Notes: a model not told the origin generated them from the letters alone. Positions 33,101 through 43,202 are shown, numbered from the stretch's first letter. The stretch is 64,000 nucleotides of DNA from Galaxea fascicularis (GCA_948470475.1 OX419336.1:3808484-3872483); one strand, 5' to 3'. Numbers and translations: made by a program.

Positions 33101-36100
33101 GTTCTGTTTTTGTGCAGGTAGTAACTAACATCGACATCCAAAGTATTGAACCTGTGGATCTTCACATGAGTGAGAGTCTCAGCAAGTCTGTACAGATGGC
33201 CATTGAAATATCCACCAAGTAAGCCGTTCCGTCTAAAAGTAATTAGTTTCCTATGACAGTGAGCTTGCCTTATCACTCGACTAATCGTCTTCTTTCATTA
33301 TAAGAAAACAAAAACAAGTAATTTGTGCAATTTTCCGTCCGTTTGTCACTGTGTCCCGGTCTGTGTTCCTTCCCTTCTGAATTTTTGCTTCCTCTTCATA
33401 ATGGAAAATGGTAAATGACCGTGTAGGAGAAGGGTTGCTTTTTGGGGAGAGAGGAAAACCGATGAAAGGGCGACAAACGCAGCCCACATGAGACGCCGAA
33501 AATTTGCGCAATTTTCTGTCCGTTTGTCACTCTGTCCCGGTCTGTGTTCCTTTCCTTCTGAATTTATTTTGGCCTCCTCTTCATAATGGAAAATGGTAAA
33601 TGACCGTGTAGGAGAAGGGTTGCTTTTTGGGGAGAGGGAAAACCGGAGTACCTGGAGGAAAAGAGCAACAAACGCAGCCCACATGAGACGCCGGATCGGA
33701 TGACGCCATCCCTGCTCCCCGCGTTCTTGATATGCGGCGTATTAGCGTCATTTGCTTGTGACTGAAACAAAGAGCGTGCACGTGACTTCGCTTTGATAAA
33801 GAGACTCGAAGCAATGTACTGGCCTGATCACGATATTTTACCTTAGGTCCATCGAGCGAGCTGCTGAACACGAAGCAAAGAGAACAGAACAAATGGCGAA
33901 AGGCTTGTTAGAAAGACAAAAACTCACTAACGAAAAGGTAAGTATGGCAGATAATGAAATACTCAAGGAAATTTTGTTGGCCTTAAATATCAGCTGGTTT
34001 GCATGAGGCGTGTGGTTAGATTTCCAACTGTTATTGGCTAGTTTACTAGGCCCTGGCTGATATTCTCGTTATTTCTCTCTGAGTGTAGTATAAATCATGT
34101 AATCTCGCTCCAGAGAGGGATCATCGTTGTTAGCGGATTCCTCCAGCTTAATCTTGGTGGTATTGTTCGTCCTGCAGGAAGCTGAAAACGCTCGAGTGAA
34201 TTTGTTTGAGCTAAGAGCTGTCACTGCTGCAGTGGAATCGTCTGGTCAGAAAAAAGCTGAGGCCCAGGTCAGTAGAATAATTTTAATAAGGAACCCTCCT
34301 CTGTTTTCCACACTTAAGGCCGCAGTTACATCAACATTTTTTCCATGCACCGGTAACGCGAAATATGTGGTGACGAGAGAGGCGAATCAATATGTATTTA
34401 TATAACCATTTTGCATGCATTTTGATTGGTTCTCACTTATGACCTGGAATACAGAAGGGCAGATGACGTCACCATTAAAAAAAATTCCCTTCTGGTTTTT
34501 TTTGTTGTTGTTGTTGTTTTGTTTTTGAAAATGGCCGAAAGTTTTGAAGATTTAGACGACATGTTACCAGACAAGACGAACGAAGACGTAAAAGAAAGTC
34601 TTGCTGAGGCTGTGGACAAATTCCGAAGGCAAAAAGAAAGGAAAAAACACGTTGCTTTGTAGAAAATGACGTAAACAAAATACTCGAGCTGTCTCAGTCG
34701 AAAGCCATTAAAGAAAACACAAAATGATCACATTTTTGACGTCAAAATGTGGTAAGAACAACAGTGACACACTCGGCTATCGCCCTGTGTGCCACTTTTT
34801 TGTTCTTGCCACATTTAGATATCATTTATGATCTGTTACTGAAAAGACGCACGGCAACATAGAATCTACATTTGTTAAATTGATATTGGAGTTCAAGGGT
34901 TACGCTATGACTTAAAAATGAAACATTTGGTTATCTGCATAACAGGCTCAGGCCGAGCGGTTGCTGATCGAAGGAGAAAGTGCCATCGAAGGTAAAGTGA
35001 AAGTTTTTGTGTACTAACATCTCTTAATTTAACTTCCATGTATCTCTAAATGCAAAACGAAAGATAAAACGCTACAAGTATGTGTTACAGCTTTAAAAGC
35101 GTCTTGATCAGTAGAATGCTTCAGCCATGTACTTCAATGTTGGGGATGAAAAAGCAATGGCTGTTCAAAGTTCGGATGAGAACCCTGTTCTTGGGTGCTT
35201 TGCTTTCACACCATCTCCAATCATGGACAAAAGTGTTGAGACAAATCCCCAAAACTAACGTTTTCGAACTAACAATAGTATTTTGTTTTTGAATGAAAAC
35301 ACCTTTTTCATCTGTTGTCACCCCCCTCCCCCCCAAACAATGTTGCAAAAGTCTTCGTGGATGTGTATTTGTTTCCAACATTGAAAAAGGGGGGAGGGGA
35401 GGTTACCCTGAATGAGGGGCGAGAGGAGAATTTACACCTAGGGTAAAAACATTGATAATTTTCATGTGTCTCAACAACTTTTGTCCATGATTGTCGGTAT
35501 ACAGTCACTCGGCAAAGCGCACTTAAAGGAGAACTAGCATGAGCTGCGCATGCTCCCGCTGACGCTCAAACTTGAAAAAGATTAGGCTAAGATTTTTCAA
35601 GTTGAACCGTGAAAACAAAATGGCGTCCTCAAGTGGGGGATTCGGCCTTGGTCATGGCGGTCGGAGAGATAATTCTGGTCGAAAAAAGATAGCTCTAACC
35701 GATCGCAAAGATCCCAAGGAGTGGTTCAAGTGCCATGAAAGAATTTATCTATCGACTTAAACACTGAGCACCACAGGAAAGTACTGCTTAGAAGCTTTTA
35801 TTCGAATGTGCACAAATTAGTATAACGTGCAGACTCAAACGTTAGAGCAGTCTTCTGCGACACAGTTAACACAGTTCAGTGTCAGTAACACTAGAAAATA
35901 TTCCCCCGAGGCTATTATTTCAAGACTTATCTTATCCGCAGATTCAGAGTGCATAATCACCTTGTTCTTTATCAAAACTTGGCACGAAACAGAAAAGTAC
36001 AGCGGCCGTAAGAAGTTTAAACTCAATTTATGTCTTCATGTTCTTAGTTGCAAAGCTCAATGCAGAAGCTGCGAACGTCGAGCTGAATGCCGAGTTGCTA

Positions 36101-37728
36101 TCCCAAGAAATGGTGAGTTAAAAAAATAACCTAAGAGACTTTCACAAACAAGTTTTCAAACCCGCAGAGAGAACTGGAGATTGTTTAAAAGAAATAATCT
36201 GCTGTTTAAGTTTTAGTTAAGTTTAAGAAAATTGACCATGCGAAGCGTCGTAGTTATCGTAGACCATTCACTGAGAGAGGTGACGCGACGGCGACGGTAA
36301 GGAGAACGTCAAAAGCAATAGGTTTACAAAGCAAAACATCAACTCTGCATATTCATCACGTTTTGTTACATTTATTCATAATTAAACCTTTTATGGCCGA
36401 CGTAAAGACCCCACGACATTTTTGTTTCCAACTTGGAACCGGTCCTTAGAATTTGACTGCAGGAGAATTTGTCTACAATTACTGATTTGGCGAGTTGGAA
36501 GAATCACAGTGAAGTTTGAAAGAAATCGAATTCACTTTAAAAGAGGAGGGGGGCTTTAGTCCTGAGGGGTGCTTGAGTTCCCCCTGCCCCTCCCCCTGTC
36601 ACGGGCCTGTTATATAATGCAATTGTCGACTGTTTCCAGGAAAGACAAGCTGAGATTGAACATCAGAAGCAACTTAATCAACTGGAACTACAGAAGGCCA
36701 AAGAATTGGCCGAAATTGAGGTACGATGCAATTTGTAGAGAAATTCCATGTCGCCTTTCCAGCATAGATAACCTAATTTCGGGGATGTAAAAATATGATC
36801 AAATTGCAGGATGCAGAGATTCTCGATTGAGAAAGAGGTAAACAGGGCAATAAGCCAATCAGCACTACAAACAATTACAGGTTTTAGTTTTAAGTGGCGC
36901 GAGTTTGGTTAACCAATCAGAGCGAAACTTTGTTAACAACAGGTCTAAGTTAGAGGCAGCCAACTTAATAGTGCAAGGGGTACACTTGAGCTAGTATTAC
37001 AAGCTGTCGTCAAATTTCCATGGAATGATCAATGGTCTCAAAAGACCACGTGTTAAAAGTGGTTCTTCTTTACAAACTCGCTTTGTAATTAATCGTTAAA
37101 TGTATGTTTCCCTCCCCAGGCCAATAAACTGGCGGTAATGGTTAAAGCTATGGGTTCAAAGACGATTAGCAAAATTGCTCGGTCAGGCCCTGAGTCTCAG
37201 GTGATTGGTTGTTATTGTTAGACTATGATGTCATAACTACGTCATGGTTCAGTTACCATGATCACTTGCACCTTTTTACGATTTGAGGAGCGAACATAAA
37301 CATGCGTCAACTGAGGAAGTTGAAACGTCGCCAAATCTTGCTCCTCAGTCTCCGTAGAGGTTCAGCCAATGTACCTACGTTTCTCGGGTCACAAAAAATG
37401 GTCAGAAAGGGGAAAGAAACAGAAGTGAAAACAGTTAACATGCTCCAGTGAGAAGTAGAGACTCTATTTTCACGTTCTAAATTTTCCACTTGCTTTTTGT
37501 GCCATACACTTGGTGGACTGATTAACTTGGAGTAGCTCCACACAACCGAACGCTTGTGCGCCGTTGAATTTTTAATTAACATTGTCCACACCATTCTTCC
37601 CCGGACAGGCTGGCCTGCTCAAGGGTCTGGGGATCCAGAACGTGTTAATCACCGATGGATGCACACCGCTGAACTTGTACCAGTCTCCTGGCGGATTTGT
37701 ACAGCCCGGAATGATGAGCTCAAGATGA
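17452..37728 (+). CDS. MVP: Major vault protein
   Basis: Thirty exons: 17452-17505, 20552-20685, 21307-21373, 21866-21920, 22175-22332, 22966-23057, 23484-23553, 23652-23746, 24206-24272, 24555-24696, 26033-26134, 26714-26804, 27322-27382, 27657-27751, 28575-28659, 29648-29704, 29877-29927, 30205-30250, 30529-30608, 31433-31492, 31649-31727, 32206-32348, 33118-33218, 33847-33937, 34178-34267, 34946-34991, 36048-36112, 36640-36720, 37120-37200, 37609-37728. Phases agree throughout, giving 852 residues, close to the usual 860-890. MVP forms the shell of the cytoplasmic vault ribonucleoprotein. Residues 1 to about 500 are MVP repeats ([25 protein letters not shown] blocks, [13 protein letters not shown]). 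The SPFH-like shoulder follows ([29 protein letters not shown]). A charged cap helix runs from about 640 to 790, and the cap ring includes [11 protein letters not shown]. All introns are GT-AG. Confidence 0.95.
17970..18020. repeat. (AATC)n simple repeat
   Basis: Runs of CAATCAATCAATC interrupted by GGAAACC, in MVP intron 1. Confidence 0.7.
18555..19979. mobile_element. 1.4-kb element with TGTGTGGTTCC inverted ends and G-rich subtermini
   Basis: The left end TGTGTGGTTCCAGAAAATAT and the following CCATACCCCCCC are repeated in reverse complement at the right end (19945-19979). Next to the left end and again near the right end is the direct repeat GAATTTCCTAGGGGTAGGGG (about 18600 and 19816), each followed by further G-runs. 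The inside has no transposase ORF that I recognise. It lies in MVP intron 1, the gene's longest intron. Confidence 0.7.
20193..20345. mobile_element. Small inverted-repeat element
   Basis: GAGGGTTTTCA (20193) and GCCGCCATGTTGGAGGTACA (20217) return in reverse complement as TGTACCTCCAACATTGCCGC and TGAAAACCCTC (about 20312-20343). It lies in MVP intron 1. Confidence 0.65.
22622..22650. repeat. Homopolymer T then G run
   Basis: About 18 T followed directly by 10 G, in MVP intron 5. The exact length is likely to be unstable in sequencing. Confidence 0.7.
24740..25335. repeat. Purine-rich tract interrupted by an insertion
   Basis: From 24740 to 24985 and again from 25250 to 25335 the plus strand is mostly A and G (GGGAGGGG, AAGAAAG, GAGGAGA). 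The inserted piece is described separately. It lies in MVP intron 10. Confidence 0.6.
24996..25254. mobile_element. Word-repeat element with GGCACGG / CCGTGCC words
   Basis: It starts CGGTTTAGACTACAG and ends near CAATGTAGACTGGAAAACA, roughly inverted to each other. Inside, TTGGCACGGG, CCCGTGCCAGA, TGTGCCGAGCC, CCCGTGCTAGG and TCGGCACGGCTCGG alternate, so one word recurs on both strands. It sits within the purine tract and has no coding potential. Confidence 0.55.
25349..25490. mobile_element. Fold-back element with ~50-bp arms
   Basis: ACTTAATAAC and GTCGTTACGGGAAAATCTCA (25372-25391) return as TGAGATTTTCCCGTAACGAC and GTTATTAAGT (to 25490), with ACTGAGGCC / GGCCGAGGT and a central GACCGAGCGATAGCGAGGTC stem. 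It lies in MVP intron 10. Confidence 0.65.
25491..25840. mobile_element. Probable larger inverted-end element
   Basis: TTTATTATATGGCTA (25493) is matched in inverse by TAGCCATATAATAAA (25826-25840). Between them is AT-rich sequence and a GC-rich patch (AGCGCTTCGCTTCGCTTAGC at 25770). The preceding fold-back (25349-25490) may be part of the same unit. Confidence 0.5.
27052..27130. repeat. (TTGA)n microsatellite
   Basis: About 19 TTGA units with one interruption, in MVP intron 12. Minus-strand frames reading NQSINQSI across it are not genes. Confidence 0.85.
28318..28552 (+). mobile_element. CCAAT-rich repeat, copy 1
   Basis: The order AAAGCGATTACTCTGGCCAATC, AACCAATCAGAATTT, GCGCGGGAAAATGCG, CGCGATTGGTTTTGG, TCTCATTGGCTGAG, CAACCAATCATAG, AACCGAAGCAAACG recurs in reverse complement at 32805-33025. 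At least five CCAAT or ATTGG boxes lie in 200 bp. It ends just before the exon 15 acceptor of MVP. Confidence 0.65.
30733..31025. mobile_element. Fold-back element, copy 2 of 2
   Basis: Matches 11490-11781 nearly base for base from GTAATATATCAA to GAGTTTGAGAA in the same orientation. Here the hairpin is more complete: GATATATC at the right foot (near 30880) mirrors the left foot. It lies in MVP intron 19. Confidence 0.75.
31816..31920. repeat. Perfect 105-base palindrome (52-bp arms, 1-base loop)
   Basis: The sequence from 31816 to 31867 is exactly reverse-complemented from 31869 to 31920 around a single C at 31868 (centre TTTAAAACTTTTAAA). It lies in MVP intron 21. It may be a very recent fold-back duplication or an assembly or library artefact. 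Confidence 0.9.
32698..32784. repeat. Hairpin CAACCTCGTTCCCAGGGTCC
   Basis: A 24-bp perfect arm at 32698-32721 is mirrored at 32761-32784, with a pyrimidine-rich loop of about 40 bases. It lies in MVP intron 22, next to the second CCAAT-rich repeat. Confidence 0.75.
32805..33025 (-). mobile_element. CCAAT-rich repeat, copy 2 (inverted)
   Basis: Reverse complement of the unit at 28318-28552, diverged but with the same order of CCAAT boxes and the GGGAAAATGCGC block. It lies in MVP intron 22. Confidence 0.65.
33323..33720 (-). mobile_element. Tandemly duplicated SINE tail
   Basis: Two head-to-tail units of about 185 bp (33323-33510 and 33511-33700) share CAATTTTCCGTCCGTTTGTC, TAATGGAAAATGGTAAATGA, GAGAAGGGTTGCTTTTTGGG and GCAGCCCACATGAGACGCCG. 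On the minus strand the second unit begins with GGAGCAGGGATGGCGTCA, like the SINE at 50805-50970. Minus-strand frames of 60-112 residues here are by-products of the duplication. Confidence 0.65.
34420..34840. mobile_element. Repeat island in MVP intron 25
   Basis: It contains TGACGTCA, a short ORF (34531-34662) and an inverted repeat with AAATGTGGTAAGAACAA (about 34744) against TTGTTCTTGCCACATTT (about 34801). This looks like a non-autonomous transposon copy that kept the start of its gene. Confidence 0.45.
34531..34662 (+). pseudogene. 43-codon ORF, N-terminal stub of a transposon protein
   Basis: It encodes [20 protein letters not shown] and continues with [19 protein letters not shown] before a stop. 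The acidic start followed by a NxxxxKESLxxAVxxF helix resembles, from memory, the N-terminus of KIAA1958-like tyrosine-recombinase (Crypton) proteins that are common in cnidarians. The rest of the protein is missing. It lies in MVP intron 25 in the gene's orientation. Family assignment is tentative. Confidence 0.35.
35513..35800. mobile_element. Repeat island in MVP intron 26
   Basis: It begins with a GC-rich block (CATGAGCTGCGCATGCTCCC) and CTTGAAAAAGATTAGGCTAA / GATTTTTCAAGTTG inverted words, followed by the ORF at 35620-35760. This looks like another truncated DNA-transposon copy. Confidence 0.4.
35620..35760 (+). pseudogene. 46-codon ORF with [11 protein letters not shown] basic motif
   Basis: It reads [20 protein letters not shown] then [20 protein letters not shown] and ends after IYLST. 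A GHGGRRxxSGRKK start is typical of short DNA-binding N-termini in DNA-transposon proteins; only this start remains. I cannot name the family with confidence. Confidence 0.35.
36275..36545 (+). repeat. Interspersed repeat, copy 1
   Basis: It shares with 38500-38725 the order GGAGAACGTCA(A), CATCAACTCTGCA(T/C)ATTCATC, TTACATTT.TTCATAAT, GACGTAAA, CCAG/GGTCCTTAGAATTTGACTGC, GAAGTTTGAAAG. It lies in MVP intron 27. Confidence 0.6.
36825..36935. mobile_element. Partial CCAAT-rich repeat, copy 3
   Basis: AAGCCAATCAGCACT, AATTACAGGTTTTAG and GTGGCGCGAGTTTGGTTAACC with CCAATCAGAGCG match the middle and right parts of the unit at 28318-28552. It lies in MVP intron 28. Confidence 0.45.
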
Positions 37729-37863
37729 GGAACTAACCCAACGATGTAATTTTTCAGTGCGCACTTCGAAACACAAACACATAGTCCAAATTATACAATT
37801 AAATTGACATACTTATTCACTCTGAAATTTAGTAGAGTCTAGGTAGAATTATTACTTTATATT

Positions 37864-38035
37864 AGGCCATTTCCGAGTTCATGTCTGCCTCCTCTTCAAA
37901 GCGAGTCCAAGTACGAAGTTTTTGTGATGGTAATTAGTTCTACTTTACATATGAATGAAAACTAATTTTCATAACAAAAACTTCGCACTTAGACTCGCTT
38001 TGAAGAGGAGGCAGACATGAACTCGGAAATGGCCT
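37864..38035. mobile_element. MITE with ~65-bp inverted repeats
   Basis: AGGCCATTTCCGAGTTCATG and GTCTGCCTCCTCTTCAAAGC at the left are mirrored by GCTTTGAAGAGGAGGCAGAC and CATGAACTCGGAAATGGCCT at the right. The loop is AT-rich. It lies about 135 bp after the MVP stop, so it may be inside the MVP 3' UTR. Confidence 0.75.
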
Positions 38036-38499
38036 ATTAAAACAATGTGCAAATTAGAATCAGAATTATACTGACATTAATACAATATTTTTACCGGAAG
38101 AATTGCAACAACTCACAAAGAAATTTTTTTAAGAATGTGCTGTTTTTCAAATTATCTTGCGTGTAAAGTGCAACGGTTAAAAGTTGTGAATTTTCTTAAA
38201 ATACGAGGAGTTTGCCTTTGCTTGTAAAGAATATGATAAAACCTCAATACAGATTACTATGTCACCACTGAGACGTTACATTATTTTTCTCCAGCAACAC
38301 CACAAGATGTGAGTGTTATTGGAATCAATTCGCATACTTTCATCAATTAGCGAATCAGATTAGAGCTTGCGAGAAGCCAACACAAAGCCAGGAACGACTG
38401 ACTTGAATTTAATGTCTGTAGGGTTCAGTATCTGATTAGATGATATCCCAAGGTGGCCAAGCGAAGCCACTCTCTCCTTCCTCCTCCCCAGCCGGCCGT

Positions 38500-38725
38500 C
38501 GTAGAGTTCGACGTGGCACGGCAACTGTGACGGCACGGAGAACATCATTGCCATCAACTCTGCACATTCATCGCACTTTTTGGGTACATTTCTTCATAAT
38601 TTCATGTTTCATGGAGGACGTAAAACTTGGGACCAGTCCTTAGAATTTGACTGCAGAAGAATCCGCCTAAAATTTAGCGGGTTTGAAAAATGACGATGAA
38701 GTTTGAAAGTAAGCGAATCCTCTTT
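38500..38725 (+). repeat. Interspersed repeat, copy 2
   Basis: Diverged copy of the unit at 36275-36545 in the same orientation. Confidence 0.6.
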
Positions 38726-39079
38726 ATAGATGATAATTTCGCTACCGTCATCGTCGTGGTATCTTTTGGTACTTTTTGGTAAAATTGTTTTTCAACTTCC
38801 AGAAATGCTATGGGAACTTGAGCCACCCCCTGCTAATGGCCTGAAACGTGACACAAAGATGCACTTAGATGGTTCCTTTGTCGACCAGTAAACGCATGCG
38901 CATCAAAGGTATAATACCTTTGGATGGCCTTTATTTTAAAACGATAAGCATTAAAGCTACATGAGCTTGTGGGGTCGTTTGCAATTAACTAATCACTAAG
39001 TAAACTAACTTGGAGTATAAACAGAAAAAACGTTGAACTTAAATTAGCGGTGCTAACAGATATGAGTACAAACATAAAT

Positions 39080-39830
39080 TTAAGTATATACAAAGTCATC
39101 TTTTCTAAAATTACAAGTGGATACCGACGTTATCTTGAAGCTAAATTCACTAAAATTAGCTAAAGATTTAAGCTTTACAATTAGCCTGAGATCACGATAC
39201 GGAATATTTTCCGTCAGGGTACTGCAGTTGTTGGTCACTGCATTCCACAAGACTGAACCCCTAAACGCGACAGAGTCTTTCATGTAACGCGTGTTGAAGC
39301 GTGGAACAATTAAAGAAGCGCAAGTCCGGGTTGAATAATTTGTGGCCCATTTCTTGAAAATCAGATCGATTAATATGACAGGTAACCTATCGTGGAAAGC
39401 TTTATAAAAACAGATAAAAATGGCTGACTTAAAATAAACAGACAGAGTCTGCCATTGGGACCGTTGTAGGACATCAGCAGATGTCATGTCTTTCGGAAAA
39501 TTAAAGATAAGTCTCGCAGCCCTGCAGTGAAGTCTTTCCAGGGACTGAAATAAGTCGGAATTGCAGCAGGATCCCCATATTATGAGACCATAGGTCACTG
39601 AGGGCAGAATGATCTTAAAATAGAGATCCTGTCGAGCGTTCCTAGGGAGAAATCTCGACTTCTTAAGTAATCCTAATTTTTTAGCAAATGATTTTTTTAG
39701 TTCCAGCATATGCGGAGTCCAGGTCAGTTTCTTATCGACGGTCATTCCCAGCAATCGTGATTTCGATACCTTTGCGCCACCATTGAATGCGCGCGTAAGT
39801 AAGAAGTACCAGGGTCCGTTTTGGCCTGTT
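39080..39830 (-). pseudogene. Non-LTR retrotransposon reverse-transcriptase C-terminus
   Basis: A minus-strand frame begins after an in-frame stop near 39830 with TLVLLTRAFNGG, passes through SRLLGMTVDKKLTWTPHM and reaches SVTYGLIIWGSC, LERLHCRAARLIFNF and VLWNAVTNNC, ending in a stop at 39080. These are the blocks after the catalytic palm in Jockey/CR1-type LINEs (the LLGxxxDxxLxWxxH and YGxxxW...QxRAAR motifs). The catalytic part and endonuclease are absent, so this is a dead 5'-truncated copy. The remaining 225 codons have no stop, so insertion may be fairly recent. Confidence 0.8.
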
Positions 39831-40333
39831 TTACGGCCAGCTTTGTCACCACATGAGCTGAATCAGTCTTGGGTAATGAAGGTCTAATTCTATGTGATGT
39901 TCAGATACTCGGACAAAAACTTTACTGTTGAGACTGGTGTAAACTAAAACTACAAAACGGACGAGTAAACAGTGCGGAAAAAAACGCAACTTAACGTACT
40001 CTTTCGTTTCGAAAATATTTCTAAAGTGCTCTTCTGAGAAACACACAACAGCGTGTCCGAACAGATGATAAACACGTAAATAAAGAAACAGTGAGCTCTT
40101 AATTCAGTGACATGACTTGGAGGATCGGCACACGTACTAATCCTCTAATTTTTCCGTCAACAAGATTTATTGTCACTTTTAAACCGGAGAAGTTTTGACT
40201 CGAATCGCCGAATAATGACGATTGTTTGTCAAACCGAACGTGATCATACATTGTTCTCGATGTCATCAGTGAGTGCCATTTCCGCCGGTCTCTAGCGAAG
40301 CTCGCGCGAGGAAGAAGCATGGCCACATCCACC

Positions 40334-40630
40334 GACCGGCTGGCTCAGTTGGTAGAGGGCCGGACTACCGTGCGGGAGCCGTCGTGGGTTCAAACCCCGG
40401 CTGGATCAACACTCTGGGTCTTTAAATTAACGAAGAGAAAGTGTTTCCTTTGTAATGACATCTGCAAATAGTCTCCTCGGATCGGGACGTAGGCCCCGTC
40501 TTACAAACTCTTCATAATTGATTCTGAGGGACGTTCTAACGAACCCTGGCCGTGATCAAGTCTTCAGTCTTGGGGTTGGTGCTTCACATAAGGATAACCT
40601 CATCGCGCCTTTCCCCCTTGGACAGAATCG
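40334..40630 (+). mobile_element. tRNA-derived SINE
   Basis: The head at 40334-40407 has a polymerase III A box TGGCTCAGTTGG (40341-40352) and B box GGTTCAAAC (40387-40395), 34 bases apart, as in a tRNA. A consistent acceptor stem is not evident and the unit continues into a body (ACTCTGGGTCTTTAAATTAA onwards), so it is a SINE and not a tRNA gene. Confidence 0.6.
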
Positions 40631-40728
40631 TCCAAGAAAAATTTGAGTTATGAGTATCCACCTCTTGTGGTGGAGGCGGTGATGCGATATAGTGCATGTG
40701 AAATTAGTGGAACAAGTCACCATCACCA

Positions 40729-40809
40729 GTACCCTGCGAGCAGAGGTCCTTCGATCTTCCTCTTCCTGACTTTTCTAGGAAGATCGAAGGACCTCTGCTC
40801 GCAGGGTAC
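40729..40809. repeat. Perfect hairpin with 33-bp arms
   Basis: 40729-40761 (GTACCCTGCGAGCAGAGGTC...) is exactly mirrored at 40777-40809, with a 15-base loop. Confidence 0.85.
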
Positions 40810-43200
40810 ATCATCAGGGAAGTCGGCCAGAATTTTCGCCTCAACGGACTACATTACTGATAAAATTGTCCCGAAAGGTGTTGTTGTTGTTGAGCCTGCT
40901 CACTGTCTGCTATTCAATTTTCGAGTTTTAGACCATTCGCTGTCAGTTTCTGTTAGTCTACGCATAGACGCCTGAGGTTATTCGAGTGGTAGAGGACGTT
41001 TATGAATAGGCAAGGGAGCTATCGCAAATTTTTTGGCCTCTAGATGGAAAGGTTTCTGAATGCTATAAAGCTTAGGGATTTGCAGGAGCGACTACTGGGA
41101 AATGTTAGATTTGAAGTACCTGTCCACTGATACAGACGGCTGTATGTGTCATCAATAGCAACTCGGGTATTTTCTAACTTTTACTAAACAGATATTTCGT
41201 GACATTTTAGCAGTCGTGCAACATTTTTCGTTATATCAATTACAAGTACTTGCATGTTCAAATCCTTGTAGTGTATAAGCTGGCTAGTCAAAACTTGTTT
41301 TAAATTGTACTCGACTAAGAATTTTAATCTAGCTTTAGGCCATTTGACAAGGTGGCTTTCGTCCTGTTACTTCCGCACAAACTCCATAATTGCACTCACC
41401 TGGTTGATCATCCTGATACACTGTATATTTATTTTTTATATGTACATACTGATTGCCAACAACCGGCTTTGTATTGGAGCGTTCACCCCTCAAACCCAAA
41501 GTACAAAGAGGGTGGGGGTAGTTTGGTTATTGTAACATTTCATCCGTGAGGTTTCCGTAGTAGCTCTTCCGACTTGCCCCATGAAAATTTGCTGGAAACA
41601 TTGGGATAATAGCACAGCGGAACGTCTCTCTTTCGAGCCCAATAAACTGCGAATAAAATCACGCTCTTGATTTAGAAATCTCCCCTCCCCCACCCCCCAC
41701 CCGCGATCGGACAAGCGGGGTGAGCAGTAAGGCTGAAAACACTGACGACAAACTTTTTCTCCCGGCCCTGTTGCTCACTATGTTAAAACCCCAAAACGAA
41801 CCTGCTGACAGACTACGAAAACCGTAGCCCGAGGACAGGATTAATTTTGGCCAACCAACACGGCGAATGGTCGCCATTTTCAAGTCTTCGCGTCGCTACA
41901 GTTTGGTTTGGTAGGCGTAAATGATGGGTCGTGCGAAGCGGTGGTTACGGACACCACTATTCCCCGATCTTGTGTTCAGAGCACGTGGGAAAAAAGCTCG
42001 AATTGTTTCCTAGGGGAGCCGCCGTAACAGGTATACAGATACCAATAAAATTTAAGAAACTTCTGTTAAGGGGTCAACGCTTGTCAGCTTTTGTGTACTG
42101 GCAATATTAAATATATTTGCATGTTGTTGATCACTTTTGCAAATGTATGTTTTTATACAATAAAACTAAGATTAGAGGTAAAGCTGATAATTGCTTAGTG
42201 CAGCTTGCATCCCGGATTTTTAGTTAAGAGACCGCAACTTCCCCTCTGACTTCCCCAATGTAGAAAAATAATCCAACTGTGTCCATGACGGCCGGATTTT
42301 GACGATTTTATCCATTCTACTTTTAAACAGTGTTATAATTTGTGGAAAGCGTATCCTTTTTTCTTTCCTTTTCATCATCGATTTAAAAGCTCTTAAGTCG
42401 GAGTAAACTGGAACTTTCAATAAAAAATGAGGCTCAAAATGAGAGGAAAAAACGATAGCGGAAGGGAAATCACCGGGCATGGGAAACAGGAAAATTCAAC
42501 AAGAGTTTGAAAGGCGACGGAAAAATACCGAGAAAATTTTCGTTTTATTGTTGAAATTCAGCTATTTTCAAGTCAACTAAAAGACTCCAAAATGCAAATG
42601 TTTTGAAAGAGGAGACATCCCATCGAGTGCATGTAAAGCTATGGAAATTAACCAGAAAAAATATGATAATTTACTCTATAACAAATTTACTAATTTTCAA
42701 ATCTAGCGTTAAACCGACTGCAAGATCCAGAAAAGTAAATACTTCCCCTTTTATATCTGATTCCTATCACATTAGCAAAATTTACAACCTATTACAAAAT
42801 TTTCGTGATTTGGGGCGTAAAAAATTTTGCTCATTAGCAAACTGTTTTTCATCTGTCCGTATTTGATCTCGAGTTGGAGAACATCTGCCTCTGACTTAAA
42901 AATTTCTTCGATTAAGATAAAACGCGCGTGTTCTCCCCTTCGATTAAGATTTTCCGTGAAAACTAGCGCTCAAATAGAGGGTATCTGGAATCTTTTTTCT
43001 TTCTTTTTTTTTGCCAGAGGTCCGACTTTGGGTCTTGTCTTCAACGCAGCGTCAGCGCTGAAAGCAATATTCTTGTTTGACGTTCTTTGTGCCTCATCCA
43101 CCAATCATAAAATATTGAATTACAATAAGGCTTTGTTCGATTATTCCCCTTGACAACCAGCCTACATAATTGAGATCAAATGTGTCTCGCTTGTCTGTGA
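40810..43200. other. Spacer upstream of SoxE, no gene recognised
   Basis: Non-coding as far as I can see. A minus-strand frame at 41659-41880 begins KMATIRRVGWPKLILSSGYG next to GC-richer DNA and could be a first exon or repeat piece. Another at 42220-42480 looks repeat-like. Neither matches a family I know. Confidence 0.4.
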
Positions 43201-43202
43201 AA

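Noticed and set aside
33346..33892. Several minus-strand frames of 68-112 residues
   Set aside because: They are read through the tandem SINE units and repeat the same peptide, so they are repeat artefacts.
40334..40407. Possible tRNA gene
   Set aside because: Both pol III boxes are present but no consistent acceptor stem is seen and a SINE body follows.
42220..42480. Minus-strand frame of 86 residues
   Set aside because: Not recognised, no splice partners and probably part of an interspersed repeat; too weak to call a gene.
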